Assembly: GCF_027213785.1 (NCBI RefSeq)
Contig: NZ_JAPWGO010000002.1
Coordinates: 62,001-126,000, forward strand
Direction of reading: 5' to 3'
From: Limimaricola sp. G21655-S1
GTDB lineage: Bacteria; Pseudomonadota; Alphaproteobacteria; Rhodobacterales; Rhodobacteraceae
DNA: 64,000 nt
This document shows, piece by piece, positions 26,180-34,880 of the stretch (positions within the stretch are counted from its first letter, which is position 1; each line of letters begins with the position of its first letter). Made by a program: the position numbers and the translations under genes. The notes under the pieces were generated by a model. It saw only the letters and a program-made list of their open reading frames with translations, did no database searches and had not been told where the DNA came from.

Positions 26180-27169
26180 TCAGCCGGCGACGTCGACCAC
26201 GACCCGGCCGCGCACCTGGCCCTTGAGGATCTCCGCGCCCAGCTCGGGCAGATCACCCAGCCGCGCCGGCCGGATCATCGCGCGCAGCTTTTCCATCGGC
26301 AACTCGCGGGCGATCCGCTCCCAGGCGGTGACGCGGTTCTCATAGGGCTGCATGACGCTGTCGATCCCGAGCAGGTTCACGCCGCGCAGCAGGAACGGGA
26401 TCACCTTGGCCGGCAGGTCGGCGCCGCCCGCCAGACCCACCGCCGCCACCGAGGCGCCGTGGTTCATCTGGCCCAGCACCCGCGCCAGCATCGCCCCGCC
26501 GACCGCGTCGATGCAGCCCGCCCAGCGTTCGCTCTCGAGCGGCTTCTTGGTGGTCTCGTTCAACTCGGCGCGCGGCACGATCGAGGCGGCGCCGAGATCG
26601 CGCAGGTAATCCTCGGTTTCCGGTCGGCCCGTCACCGCGGCCACCTCGTGGCCGAGCGAGGCGAGGATCGCGGTGGCGACCGAGCCGACGCCGCCCGCCG
26701 CCCCGGTGACCAGCACCGGCCCCTGCCCGGTCTTCAACCCGTGCGCCTCGAGCGCCATCACCGCGAGCATCGCGGTGAGACCGGCGGTGCCCACCGCCAT
26801 CGCGTCGCGGGTCGACAGACCCTCGGGCAGCGGCACCAGCCAGTCCGCCTTGACCCGGGCGCGGGTGGCGTAGCCGCCCCAATGCGCCTCGCCGACGCGC
26901 CAGCCGGTCAGGATCACCTTGTCGCCGGGCTTGTAACGGGCATCGTCCGAGGCCTCGACCGTGCCGGCGAAATCGACGCCCGGCACATGCGGGTAATTGC
27001 GCACCAGCCCGCCGCCCGGGCCGATGCACAGCCCGTCCTTGTAGTTGAGCGTGGAATATTCGACCGCGACGGTCACGTCGCCCTCCGGCAGGCGGGCGTC
27101 ATCGAGCTCCTGCACCGAGGCATGGGTCGCGCCCGCCTCGTCCTTCTCGACCAAAAGCGCCTTGAACAT
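26180..27169 (-). CDS. acuI: Acrylyl-CoA reductase, AcuI/YhdH family
   Basis: An NADPH-dependent medium-chain reductase without catalytic zinc, 329 aa, that converts acrylyl-CoA to propionyl-CoA. The N-terminus MFKALLVEKDE and the STLNYKDGLCI motif are typical of AcuI/YhdH, and the Rossmann motif is VTGAAGGVGSVA. In marine Rhodobacterales this enzyme detoxifies acrylate from DMSP cleavage and serves propionate metabolism. The start has GGGAGGA six bases upstream. Downstream on the same strand is a BCCT carrier. Confidence 0.88.
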   Translation of the reverse strand: MFKALLVEKDEAGATHASVQELDDARLPEGDVTVAVEYSTLNYKDGLCIGPGGGLVRNYPHVPGVDFAGTVEASDDARYKPGDKVILTGWRVGEAHWGGYATRARVKADWLVPLPEGLSTRDAMAVGTAGLTAMLAVMALEAHGLKTGQGPVLVTGAAGGVGSVATAILASLGHEVAAVTGRPETEDYLRDLGAASIVPRAELNETTKKPLESERWAGCIDAVGGAMLARVLGQMNHGASVAAVGLAGGADLPAKVIPFLLRGVNLLGIDSVMQPYENRVTAWERIARELPMEKLRAMIRPARLGDLPELGAEILKGQVRGRVVVDVAG

Positions 27170-27327
27170 CGGAATCCTCCCTCGGGCCGCGTTGTCGTCG
27201 CGGGCATGAATGCATGTCGCGCGGCACGGTGCAATCGCCGGGGCGCTCATCGCTCTTGATGCGGCGAGGGGCCGCTTCTAGGCTTCGGCAGATGCGCGGT
27301 TGCCGCGCAACCAACTGGAGCGATTGC

Positions 27328-28368
27328 ATGATCCTATCTCGCCTTCTCGGAGCCGCGTCCCTCGCCGCCCTCGCCACCGCCGCCGCCGCGCAGGACGGCA
27401 ATCTCACCATCCTCGACTACCCGGGCTTCGAGGAGCCGTCCTTCCATCCCGCCTATGGCGAAGCGCATGGCGAGCCGACCTACTCCTTCTTCGGCGACGA
27501 GGAGGAGGCGTTCCAGAAACTGCGCGCCGGTTTCCAGGCCGACATCACCCATATCTGCGCGGGCTCGGTCACCAAATGGACCGAGAGCGGGCTGATCGAG
27601 CCTTGGGACACGTCGCGGATCGAGGCCTGGGACACGCTCGACCAGAACCTGACCGGCCAGCAGGTCGGCGGCGAAACCGAAGAGGTCTATTTCATCCCGA
27701 CCGATTTCGGCTCCACCGCCATCGCCTACAACCCCGACGAGGTCGCCGAGGAGGACGTGGCCTCGCTCGAGGTCTTCAAGAACCCGAAATTTGCGGGCCG
27801 CATGGCGCTGCCCGACAATGTCGACGACGCCTATGCGCTGGCCTATCTGGCCACCGGCACCACGGACTGGACCGAGGCCGGCGAGGCCGAGTTCGAGGCC
27901 GCCTCGAACTGGCTGCGCGAGGTGCATCCGAACCTGCGCACCTACTGGACCGACCCGGCCGAGCTGAGCCAGCTGATGGCCACCGGCGAGGTGCTGGTGA
28001 GCTGGGCCTGGAACGAGACCTATCCGACCATGGTCGAGGAAGGCCGCCCGATCGGCTTCCAGCGCGAGACCGCTGAGGGCTCGTCGCTGTGGCTGTGCGG
28101 CTATGTCAACATGAAGGATGCGCCGGGCGAGGAGGATCTCGCCTATGACTACATCAACGCGATGCTGGCCCCCGAGGCGGCGATGCCGCTCCTGGAGGCG
28201 GGCTTCGGTTCGGCCAACGCCGCGGCGCTGGGCGAGATCGACGAGGCGACGCTGACCGCCTCGGGGCTCGAGCAGATCGAGGTGCCGGTGCTGGCGCAGC
28301 TGCCGATCTCGAACGCGCTGCGCGAGCAGCACGCCGAGACCTTCGAGATGATCAAGTCCGGCTTCTGA
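27328..28368 (+). CDS. Periplasmic solute-binding protein, PotD/spermidine-putrescine type
   Basis: 346 aa with a signal peptide ending AAAAQDG. The fold motifs resemble PotD-like type 2 binding proteins: YNPDEV after the FIPTDFGSTAIAY strand, and WAWNETYPTMVEEG. No permease or ATPase is adjacent, so it is an orphan binding protein; the YnjB-type system at 35.7-39.6 kb has its own. TGGAG lies upstream of the ATG at 27328. A strong terminator follows. Confidence 0.8.
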   Translation: MILSRLLGAASLAALATAAAAQDGNLTILDYPGFEEPSFHPAYGEAHGEPTYSFFGDEEEAFQKLRAGFQADITHICAGSVTKWTESGLIEPWDTSRIEAWDTLDQNLTGQQVGGETEEVYFIPTDFGSTAIAYNPDEVAEEDVASLEVFKNPKFAGRMALPDNVDDAYALAYLATGTTDWTEAGEAEFEAASNWLREVHPNLRTYWTDPAELSQLMATGEVLVSWAWNETYPTMVEEGRPIGFQRETAEGSSLWLCGYVNMKDAPGEEDLAYDYINAMLAPEAAMPLLEAGFGSANAAALGEIDEATLTASGLEQIEVPVLAQLPISNALREQHAETFEMIKSGF

Positions 28369-28376
28369 TCCGGGAT

Positions 28377-28408
28377 GGGGGCCGCGCTTTCGCGCGCGGC
28401 CCCCTTTT
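28377..28408 (+). terminator. Intrinsic terminator after the binding-protein gene
   Basis: An 11-bp perfect stem GGGGGCCGCGC / GCGCGGCCCCC with a six-base loop, followed by TTTT. Confidence 0.9.
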
Positions 28409-28433
28409 CAAGCCGCGCCCGCCCCCCTATATT
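28405..28433 (+). promoter_or_regulatory. Sigma-70-like promoter for tmRNA
   Basis: TTTTCA (28405-28410), a 17-base spacer and TATATT (28428-28433) precede the tmRNA acceptor piece. The -35 overlaps the T-run of the upstream terminator. Expected transcription start is near 28440. Confidence 0.55.
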
Positions 28434-28439
28434 CGCCAT

Positions 28440-28757
28440 GTTCCTTCGGGGACTATGGACATAAACGCGCCTGTAATAAGCGGATCGGACCCGGGGGCGG
28501 TACCCGGCGGCTCCACCAAACATCCCTCGTTGGGGGCAGATGGGGCCGAAACAGGATCGACGAACGTGTAAAGAGGTGGCTTTGTCTCGGTGAGGTACCA
28601 CCGATATCGGTCCAAAATTGTACAGTTGCCAACGACAACCGTGCTCCGGCTATGGCTCTGGCTGCTTAAGCAGTCCGGGTTGCCGAAACTTAAGTCCTTG
28701 CGCCTAGCAGCGTAAGGCGGGGTTCGCAGGCACCTGGCAACAGAAGCCTGCACTTTT
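28440..28757 (+). ncRNA. ssrA: Transfer-messenger RNA, circularly permuted two-piece form
   Basis: tmRNA rescues stalled ribosomes by adding a degradation tag. The acceptor piece comes first and ends CGGCTCCACCA at 28518, with a T-arm CCGGG/CCCGG. A 23-base spacer (28519-28541) follows, then the coding piece starting GGGGCCGAAACAGGATCGAC at 28542. GGGGCCG pairs with CGGCTCC (one G-U), closing the acceptor stem. The tag frame at 28628-28669 reads ANDNRAPAMALAA then TAA. The gene ends at the hairpin GCAGGC/GCCTGC and TTTT (28726-28757). The permuted order is characteristic of Alphaproteobacteria. The 5' boundary is inferred from the promoter. Confidence 0.95.
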
Positions 28758-28825
28758 CCCGCTCATTTCATCGGTCTGCCGCGAAGCGACTTGCCCGGCC
28801 CGCATTGCCCGGTGCAGCATGGGTC

Positions 28826-29500
28826 ATGGCCCGGCTTCCGCTTCTTGCTCTCGCCCTCGCCTGCTTGTCCTGGCCTGCCTCGGCGCGAGCCTGCGACACC
28901 GCGCTTCTGCTCGCGATGGACGTGTCCAACTCGGTGGACGAGGCCGAATACCGGCTGCAGGTCGACGGGTTGGCCGACGCGCTCGAGGATCCGGTGGTGA
29001 TCGAGGCGGTGCTCACGGGCCAAGTGGCGCTCGCGGTGCTGCAATGGTCGGACTCGTCGCAGCAGCGCGTCACCAGCGATTGGCGCCAGCCGCCCGACCA
29101 TGCGGCGCTGTCGCGGCTCGCCGCCGAGATCCGCGCCACGCCGCGCGCCTTCGTGATGGGCGGCACCGCCCCGGCCGAGGCGCTGTCGGCGGCGCTGCAT
29201 CTGATGGAGCGCGCCCCCGATTGCCACCGCAAGGTGATCGACGTCTCCGGCGACGGCACGCCCAATGACGGCGGCGATGTCGGCGGGCCGCAGCGCCGGG
29301 CCGAGGCGATGGGGGTGACGATCAACGGGCTCGCCATCGAGAGCCTCGGCCTCGCGATCACCGGGTTCTACCGCAGCCGCGTCGCCACCCGCGACGGCTT
29401 CGTGCTCACCGCGCGCGGGCATCGCGAATATCCCGAGGCGATCCGGATGAAGCTGCGCCGGGAACTGGTGCGGGTGATGGGCCGTGCCGACCCGCCCTGA
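28826..29500 (+). CDS. DUF1194 protein (von Willebrand A-like), secreted
   Basis: 224 aa with a signal peptide ending ASARAC. LLLAMDVSNSVDEAEYRLQ carries a DxSxS MIDAS-like motif, and VIDVSGDGTPNDGG is the second conserved block of DUF1194. The fold is that of von Willebrand factor A domains, which bind metal ions and protein partners. Function is unknown. The ATG at 28826 is chosen to give a proper signal peptide; the ribosome binding site is weak. Confidence 0.8.
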   Translation: MARLPLLALALACLSWPASARACDTALLLAMDVSNSVDEAEYRLQVDGLADALEDPVVIEAVLTGQVALAVLQWSDSSQQRVTSDWRQPPDHAALSRLAAEIRATPRAFVMGGTAPAEALSAALHLMERAPDCHRKVIDVSGDGTPNDGGDVGGPQRRAEAMGVTINGLAIESLGLAITGFYRSRVATRDGFVLTARGHREYPEAIRMKLRRELVRVMGRADPP

Positions 29501-29568
29501 CCCCTTGCCCCCTTTCATCCGGCCTCGAATCCCTTATGCTTGCCCGGACTGCGAAAGGATGACGCGAC

Positions 29569-30060
29569 GTGACCCGGCCTGCCAACCGCTCGATCGACTA
29601 CGGAAACCTCATGCATCGGGCGATGCGCGGGCTGATCCAACAGGTGCTGACGCGGGTGGCCGCGGAAGGCCTGCCCGGAAAGCATCACTTCTTCATCACC
29701 TTCGATACCATGCATCCCGACGTGGAGATCGCGGACTGGCTTTCGGACCGCTACCCGGGCGAGATGACCATCGTGATCCAGCACTGGTTCGACAATCTCA
29801 CCGTCACCGACGAGGGATTCTCGGTCACGCTCAACTTCGGCGACAGCCCCGAGCCGCTCTACATCCCCTTCGACGCGATCCGCACCTTCGTCGACCCCTC
29901 GGTTGAGTTCGGCCTGCGCTTCGAGAACCAGGAGGATGACGAGGAAGACGCCGACGAGGAGGCGCCGATGCAGGAAATGGCCGAGCCAGAGGATGAGGAC
30001 GAGGCGCCGAAGAAGGGCGCCGCCCAAGTCGTCAGCCTCGACAGCTTCCGCAAGTCCTGA
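29569..30060 (+). CDS. sspB: SspB-type ClpXP specificity adaptor
   Basis: A 163-aa cytoplasmic adaptor that delivers ssrA-tagged proteins to ClpXP. The N-terminal domain has the alphaproteobacterial SspB pattern: [38 protein letters not shown] and [17 protein letters not shown]. An acidic linker ([10 protein letters not shown]) follows, and the C-terminal VVSLDSFRK is the ClpX-binding tail. The GTG start has AAAGGA ten bases upstream. The gene is only one gene away from ssrA, whose tag it should recognise. Confidence 0.93.
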   Translation: MTRPANRSIDYGNLMHRAMRGLIQQVLTRVAAEGLPGKHHFFITFDTMHPDVEIADWLSDRYPGEMTIVIQHWFDNLTVTDEGFSVTLNFGDSPEPLYIPFDAIRTFVDPSVEFGLRFENQEDDEEDADEEAPMQEMAEPEDEDEAPKKGAAQVVSLDSFRKS

Positions 30061-30145
30061 GCGTCTGGCCGGCGGCGATTTGGCAATTGCCCCGGAGGCG
30101 GCCCACGCGGTAGATGGCATGCGACGGCATACCAGGGAGATCGCG

Positions 30146-31546
30146 ATGAGCCAGACTAGCCCCACCCGCACCGAATCCGACAGCTTCGGCCCGCTCGAGG
30201 TCCGCGCGGACCGCTACTGGGGCGCGCAGACGCAGCGCTCGATCCTGAACTTCCCGATCGGCTGGGAAAAGCAGCCCGTGGCGATCGTCCGCGCGCTGGG
30301 CGTGATCAAGCAGGCCTGCGCCGAGGCCAACAAGGCGCGTGGCAAGCTCGATGCCCGCCTCGCCGATGCGATGATCCAGGCGGCCTCCGAAGTGGTGGCC
30401 GGCAAGCTCGACGATCACTTCCCGCTGGTGGTCTGGCAGACCGGGTCGGGCACCCAATCCAACATGAACGCCAACGAGGTGATCTCGAACCGCGCCATCG
30501 AGATCCTGGGCGGCACCATCGGCTCCAAGGACCCGGTGCACCCCAACGACCATGTCAACATGGGCCAGTCCTCGAACGACACCTTCCCCACCGCGATGCA
30601 CATCGCCGTCGCCACCACCGCGCGCGACGTGACGCTGCCGGGGCTGGAGAAGCTGCACGCCGAACTGGCGGCCAAGGCCGAGGCCTTCAAGGACATCATC
30701 AAGATCGGCCGCACGCATACCATGGATGCGACGCCGCTGACGCTGGGCCAGGAATTCGGCGGCTACGCGCATCAGGTCGCGATGGGCATCCGCCGCCTCA
30801 AGGCGGCGCTGCCGGCGATCTACGAGCTGGCGCAGGGTGGCACCGCCGTGGGCACCGGGCTCAACACGCCGCAGGGCTGGGGCGAGACCGTGGCCGAGAA
30901 CATGGCGAAGATCACCGGACTGCCCTTCGTCACCGCCCCGAACAAGTTCGAGGCGCTGGCCGCGCATGACGCGATGGTCGAGATGTCGGGCGCGCTGCGG
31001 GTGGTCGCGGGCTCCCTGTTCAAGATCGCCAACGACATCCGCCTTCTGGGCTCCGGTCCGCGTTGCGGCCTCGGAGAGCTGATGCTGCCCGAGAACGAGC
31101 CCGGCTCCTCGATCATGCCCGGCAAGGTCAACCCGACCCAATGCGAGGCGCTGACGCAGGTCTGCGCGCATGTGATGGGCAACGACGCCGCCGTTGGCTT
31201 CGCCGGGTCGCAGGGCCATTTCGAGCTCAACGTCTACAAGCCGATGATCGCCTACAACGTGCTGCAGTCGATGCAGCTTCTGGGTGATGCCGCGGTGGCC
31301 TTCACCGACAATTGCGTCGCCGGCATCGAGGCCAACGAGGAGCGGATCGGCAAGCTGATGCGCGAAAGCCTGATGCTGGTGACCGCGCTGGCGCCCACCA
31401 TCGGCTACGACAACGCCACCACGGTCGCCAAGACCGCGCACAAGAACGGCACGACGCTCAAGGAAGAGGCGATCAACCTCGGCTTCGTCGATGCCGAGAC
31501 CTTCGACCGGGTGGTGCGTCCCGAGGAGATGATCGGCCCGAAATGA
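30146..31546 (+). CDS. fumC: Fumarate hydratase class II
   Basis: An iron-independent fumarase of the TCA cycle, 466 aa, converting fumarate to malate. Family motifs: [14 protein letters not shown], the active-site [30 protein letters not shown] and the signature [11 protein letters not shown] with catalytic Ser at 321-322. GGGAGA lies before the ATG. It heads a run of overlapping small genes. Confidence 0.96.
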   Translation: MSQTSPTRTESDSFGPLEVRADRYWGAQTQRSILNFPIGWEKQPVAIVRALGVIKQACAEANKARGKLDARLADAMIQAASEVVAGKLDDHFPLVVWQTGSGTQSNMNANEVISNRAIEILGGTIGSKDPVHPNDHVNMGQSSNDTFPTAMHIAVATTARDVTLPGLEKLHAELAAKAEAFKDIIKIGRTHTMDATPLTLGQEFGGYAHQVAMGIRRLKAALPAIYELAQGGTAVGTGLNTPQGWGETVAENMAKITGLPFVTAPNKFEALAAHDAMVEMSGALRVVAGSLFKIANDIRLLGSGPRCGLGELMLPENEPGSSIMPGKVNPTQCEALTQVCAHVMGNDAAVGFAGSQGHFELNVYKPMIAYNVLQSMQLLGDAAVAFTDNCVAGIEANEERIGKLMRESLMLVTALAPTIGYDNATTVAKTAHKNGTTLKEEAINLGFVDAETFDRVVRPEEMIGPK

Positions 31547-31719
31547 AGCCGGTGAACCTGAACCAGTTCAGGAAGAACAAGGTGCGGGCCGAGAAGAAAG
31601 CCCGCGCCGACGCCAATGCCGCGAAGTTCGGCCGCAGCAAGGCCGAAAAGGACCGCGACGCGGCCGAGGCCAAGGCGGCGGCGCAGCGGCTCGACGGACA
31701 TCGCCGCGACGATGAGTGA
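31543..31719 (+). CDS. DUF4169 family small protein
   Basis: 58 aa, starting with an ATG that overlaps the fumC stop (ATGA). It begins [19 protein letters not shown] and is strongly Lys/Arg/Ala-rich, predicted as a single helix. DUF4169 proteins follow fumC in many Rhodobacterales. No function is known. Confidence 0.75.
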   Translation: MKPVNLNQFRKNKVRAEKKARADANAAKFGRSKAEKDRDAAEAKAAAQRLDGHRRDDE

Positions 31720-31930
31720 CGGCCGCCCCGTGAAACGCTCGCTGACGCTCAGGGGACACCGTACCAGCGTGTCGCTGGAGGACGCCTTCTGGCGGGTCTT
31801 TCGCGACATCGCCGCCCGCGAGCGGCGCACGATCAACGGCCTCGCGGCCGAAATCGACGAAGCGCGCGGTGATGTCGGCCTCGCTTCGGCAATCCGGGTC
31901 TTCGTGCTGCAACGGGTCATGGATCGTTAG
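31712..31930 (+). CDS. Ribbon-helix-helix domain protein
   Basis: 72 aa; the ATG lies eight bases inside the DUF4169 gene. KRSLTLRGHRTSVSLEDAFW forms the predicted DNA-contacting strand and RERRTINGLAAEID the following helices, as in the RHH_4 family. It may be a small transcription regulator. Its position after DUF4169 suggests co-translation. Confidence 0.75.
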   Translation: MSDGRPVKRSLTLRGHRTSVSLEDAFWRVFRDIAARERRTINGLAAEIDEARGDVGLASAIRVFVLQRVMDR

Positions 31931-31947
31931 GCATTTCGTGCCGAGAT

Positions 31948-31970
31948 GCAGGAATGCATAGCATTCCTGC
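31948..31970. repeat. Perfect inverted repeat at the start of the next gene
   Basis: GCAGGAATGC-ATA-GCATTCCTGC, a 10-bp perfect repeat with a 3-base centre. The ATG at 31954 falls inside it, so in RNA it could hide the start, or in DNA it could be an operator. Confidence 0.7.
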
Positions 31971-32184
31971 CCCTCTGTCGCCCGAAGCCTGGCTCACACA
32001 CATGTTCAGCGCCAGAAGCGCCGTGCAAGGTGGCGTGCTGCGTCGCAAGACCCGGGACGTGGAGCGCTATGTCGGGCGCGAAGCGTTCCTCGCGGAGATG
32101 CGCCGGCGCGGCTTTTCGGTGGTGGAGAATGCGGGTCAATTCGTGATCTTCTGCAATCGCGAGCCGATCCGGCGGATCCTGTGA
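31954..32184 (+). CDS. Conserved small protein, 76 aa
   Basis: Contains SPEAWLTHMFSARSA and RRGFSVVENAGQFVIFCNREPIR, a pattern seen in short Rhodobacterales proteins that are sometimes labelled phosphoribosylanthranilate isomerase without supporting motifs. I would not assign a function. The ATG at 31954 lies within a perfect inverted repeat; an internal ATG at 32002 would lose the SPEAW segment. Confidence 0.6.
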   Translation: MHSIPAPLSPEAWLTHMFSARSAVQGGVLRRKTRDVERYVGREAFLAEMRRRGFSVVENAGQFVIFCNREPIRRIL

Positions 32185-32185
32185 T

Positions 32186-32230
32186 CCGAATTCTTCGCAG
32201 AATTCGGTCCGGAACCTTCAAAGGTTCCGG
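32186..32230. terminator. Two tandem hairpins between convergent genes
   Basis: CCGAATTC-TTCGCA-GAATTCGG (32186-32207) is followed by CCGGAACCTT/AAGGTTCCGG (32209-32230). They fill the gap between the stops of the small plus-strand gene and the P450 gene and can act in both directions. Confidence 0.65.
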
Positions 32231-33589
32231 CTAGCCGCGTTCCGTCACCCGCAACCGGATACCGCCCCTGGCGCGCACCGTCAGATGCGCCACCGGCACG
32301 GGCGCATCGCCCTCGACCGCCTCGAAGCGGAAGCGCGACAGCAGCGCCGCCAACAGCATGGCCGCCTCGGCCATCGCGAAGCCTGCACCGGGACAGACCC
32401 GCGGCCCCGCACTGAAGGGCATGTAGGCACAGCGCATGCTTTCCTTTGTCTCGACCCGGCCCCAACGATCCGGGTCGAAATGATCCGGGTTTTCCCAGAA
32501 CCGCTCGTGCCGATGCAGGTGCCAAGGCGACAACACTACTTGCGTGCCTCGCCGCAGGGATCGTTCCCGGAAGCGCTCGGGCTTGAGCATCTCGCGCACC
32601 ATCATCGGCACCGGCGGGTAAAGGCGCAGCGCCTCACGCGCGCAGTCTCGGATGAGCTGCAAGCCGGACAGCCCAGAGAACGCACCGGAAAAACCTCGTG
32701 CCTCGGCGGCAGCGCGGTCCTGGATCCCAGGATGCGTGGCGAGCAGGTAGAGCGTCCAGGCAAGGCTGGCCGCGCTGGTTTCGTGCCCTGCCAGAAAGAA
32801 GATCGCCACCTGGTCGACCATCTCTTCGCGCGAGAAACGCGCGCCGGTTTCAGGATCCGGCGTAGTCATGATCTTGGTGGCGAGATCGCGCGGTGCCGTG
32901 CCTGCCGCGATCTCCGCCGCCCGCGTCTCGACCAGCCCGGCGATCAGCGCCCTGATCCGCCGCGCGGTGGCGCGGGTTTCGCGCGAATGCAGCCGCGGCA
33001 TCCAGACAGGCCCCTTCACGAACGCGGCCAGGTTCAGCAAGGGCTGGCTGCGTTGATGGGCGTGGAAGGACTGGTAGGTGGCCCGGGCCGTTTCATGCTC
33101 GATCGGCAACGAGAACAGCGTGCGAAAGATCACGTCGGCAGCGGCATGGCTCGCCTGTTCCTCGATCTCGACCGCGCGCCCGTCGGCCAAGGGCGCCAGC
33201 CGCGTCACCGCCGCAGCACCTGCGGCCCGCATGGCGGCAAAGCTCTCCTTCAGCCGACCGCCCTCGAAGGCCGGATCGATGATCCGCCGCTGTCGTTCCC
33301 ATGTCGCGCCATTGGTGAGAAACACCGAAGCGCCAAGCAGCGGCCGCAGACCCGCGCCGATCCGTTCGGATTTCGGAAAATCGTGCGGCCGCTCCTTCAG
33401 CACCAGCCGCAGCAACGCCGGATCATTGATCAGTACCGATCGGAAGAACGGGGTGCGAAACTCCGCCATCCAGGCGCGGTAGAGCCGAGCCGGCTGGGCC
33501 GAGAGGATATCGGCGCGAAACAGCTTCAGGTGCCGCCAGAGCGATACGCGCGGCGCGCGGGGCACGGGCTTGGGCGGCAGCGGGTTCAT
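32231..33589 (-). CDS. Cytochrome P450
   Basis: A 452-aa heme monooxygenase. I-helix AGHETSA, K-helix EALRLYPP (ExxR) and the heme loop FSAGPRVCPGAGFA with the thiolate Cys at 399. The sequence resembles bacterial P450s of the CYP102/CYP4-like fatty-acid group more than class I camphor types, but substrate is unknown. No ferredoxin or reductase gene is adjacent. Its ATG at 33589 overlaps the stop of the upstream hydrolase (ATGA), so the two are co-translated. Confidence 0.92.
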   Translation of the reverse strand: MNPLPPKPVPRAPRVSLWRHLKLFRADILSAQPARLYRAWMAEFRTPFFRSVLINDPALLRLVLKERPHDFPKSERIGAGLRPLLGASVFLTNGATWERQRRIIDPAFEGGRLKESFAAMRAAGAAAVTRLAPLADGRAVEIEEQASHAAADVIFRTLFSLPIEHETARATYQSFHAHQRSQPLLNLAAFVKGPVWMPRLHSRETRATARRIRALIAGLVETRAAEIAAGTAPRDLATKIMTTPDPETGARFSREEMVDQVAIFFLAGHETSAASLAWTLYLLATHPGIQDRAAAEARGFSGAFSGLSGLQLIRDCAREALRLYPPVPMMVREMLKPERFRERSLRRGTQVVLSPWHLHRHERFWENPDHFDPDRWGRVETKESMRCAYMPFSAGPRVCPGAGFAMAEAAMLLAALLSRFRFEAVEGDAPVPVAHLTVRARGGIRLRVTERG

Positions 33590-34815
33590 GCGGCGGTGGT
33601 CACATGGGGCGAGAGCGGCCTGCGGATCGCCTGGCGCGACGGCGAACGCTCGGCGAAGCGCGCCGCCAGCGTCAGCGGCCCGGCGGTGACGCGGAAATAG
33701 TCGTAATCGCCGGGGCGATCGAAGGCGCAGAGATATTGGAAATGCAGCCGGAAGAAGCGCCAGCGCAACTCGCGCCAGCGGGCCGGGCTCAGTGTCCGGG
33801 TGAAGGCCGCGGAGACCACCAGTGGCCAGCGCTGTCCCTCGGGGGCCACCCCCGACACCGCCACCGGGTCGCACAGCGCGAAGGCGCAGCCATCGCCCGG
33901 GGCGGTCACGTCGAGCCATGTCAGCTCATCCCGGGTCGAGAGATAGGCGAGATCGGCGCGCAGGCGACGCGCCTCGGGCAAAAAGGACATCATCGGCACC
34001 ACCTGCCCCAGCGACACGAACCCCAGCGCCGGGCCGCCTGCGGGCACCCGGCTCGCGCGGATCAGGTCCGACAGCACCGAGACGGCGAGATGCGCGCCCG
34101 AGGAATGCCCGACCACGAGAACCTCGTCGACATCCTCGTGCAGCGCCGCCGCGATCCGATCGGCGAACTGTGCCAGACGCCTCTCGAGCGCGTCCGGATT
34201 GGCGCCGCGCCAGCGGGCGGCGAAGGCGTAATCATGCATCAGGTAATAGGCGAAGAACCTACGGTCGTTCCGACGAAACCAGTGCAGCGCGCCCCAAGCC
34301 GTCAGGGCCAGCACGGGCCAGAAGACGAGGGCCGACGGCGCCCCCGAGGCGGCCATGAGCCGCTCAGCGAGACGCCCCCCCAACGCCCCGAACCCGAGCG
34401 CGAGGCCAAGCTGCAGAAGCAGCATGACCACCGGATAGAGCGCGGCGATCACAGGCCCCTTTCGAAGCCGCATCAGGCGCGGCAGCGCGCCGCTCGCGAT
34501 GTAGGTCCACGCTGTCCTGAGAAGCTGTGCATAGGTCGCGGCGACGCCGCCTCGCATCTGCTCGCGCACGATGTCCGACCAGACCAGCACCTCGAACTCG
34601 GCGCGCTGCTCGGAGCCTTCGATCCGGGCCTCGACATTCCAGCCGAAGCGGCGGCCGGTCGCCGGAGACAGGGTCAGGTCGAATCCCGAGACAACCGCCT
34701 GCGCGGCGGCTTCGCGGCGATAGAGTTCGCGGTAGCGGCGCGGGTGGATCGGGTCGAAGCCGGGGATGTAGAAGACCCGCCGCCTGCGCACCCGTCCCGG
34801 TCTCGATCCGTCCAT
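33586..34815 (-). CDS. Membrane-anchored alpha/beta hydrolase (lipase-like)
   Basis: 409 aa. The nucleophile elbow VVGHSSGAHLAV is clear, preceded by the N-terminal RVFYIPGFDP strand-loop. Two hydrophobic segments lie in the middle (around VVMLLLQLGLALGFGALGG and ALVFWPVLALTAW). The ATG at 34815 is chosen because GGGAGGGG precedes it by a few bases. The partner gene downstream is a P450, suggesting that the hydrolase and P450 act on a common lipid or ester substrate; this is inference. Confidence 0.75.
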   Translation of the reverse strand: MDGSRPGRVRRRRVFYIPGFDPIHPRRYRELYRREAAAQAVVSGFDLTLSPATGRRFGWNVEARIEGSEQRAEFEVLVWSDIVREQMRGGVAATYAQLLRTAWTYIASGALPRLMRLRKGPVIAALYPVVMLLLQLGLALGFGALGGRLAERLMAASGAPSALVFWPVLALTAWGALHWFRRNDRRFFAYYLMHDYAFAARWRGANPDALERRLAQFADRIAAALHEDVDEVLVVGHSSGAHLAVSVLSDLIRASRVPAGGPALGFVSLGQVVPMMSFLPEARRLRADLAYLSTRDELTWLDVTAPGDGCAFALCDPVAVSGVAPEGQRWPLVVSAAFTRTLSPARWRELRWRFFRLHFQYLCAFDRPGDYDYFRVTAGPLTLAARFAERSPSRQAIRRPLSPHVTTAA

Positions 34816-34880
34816 GGCCCCTCCCGTCATGGCGCCAGACTAGACGAGGAAACCGGCGACCATAAGGCCGAAACCGGGCT

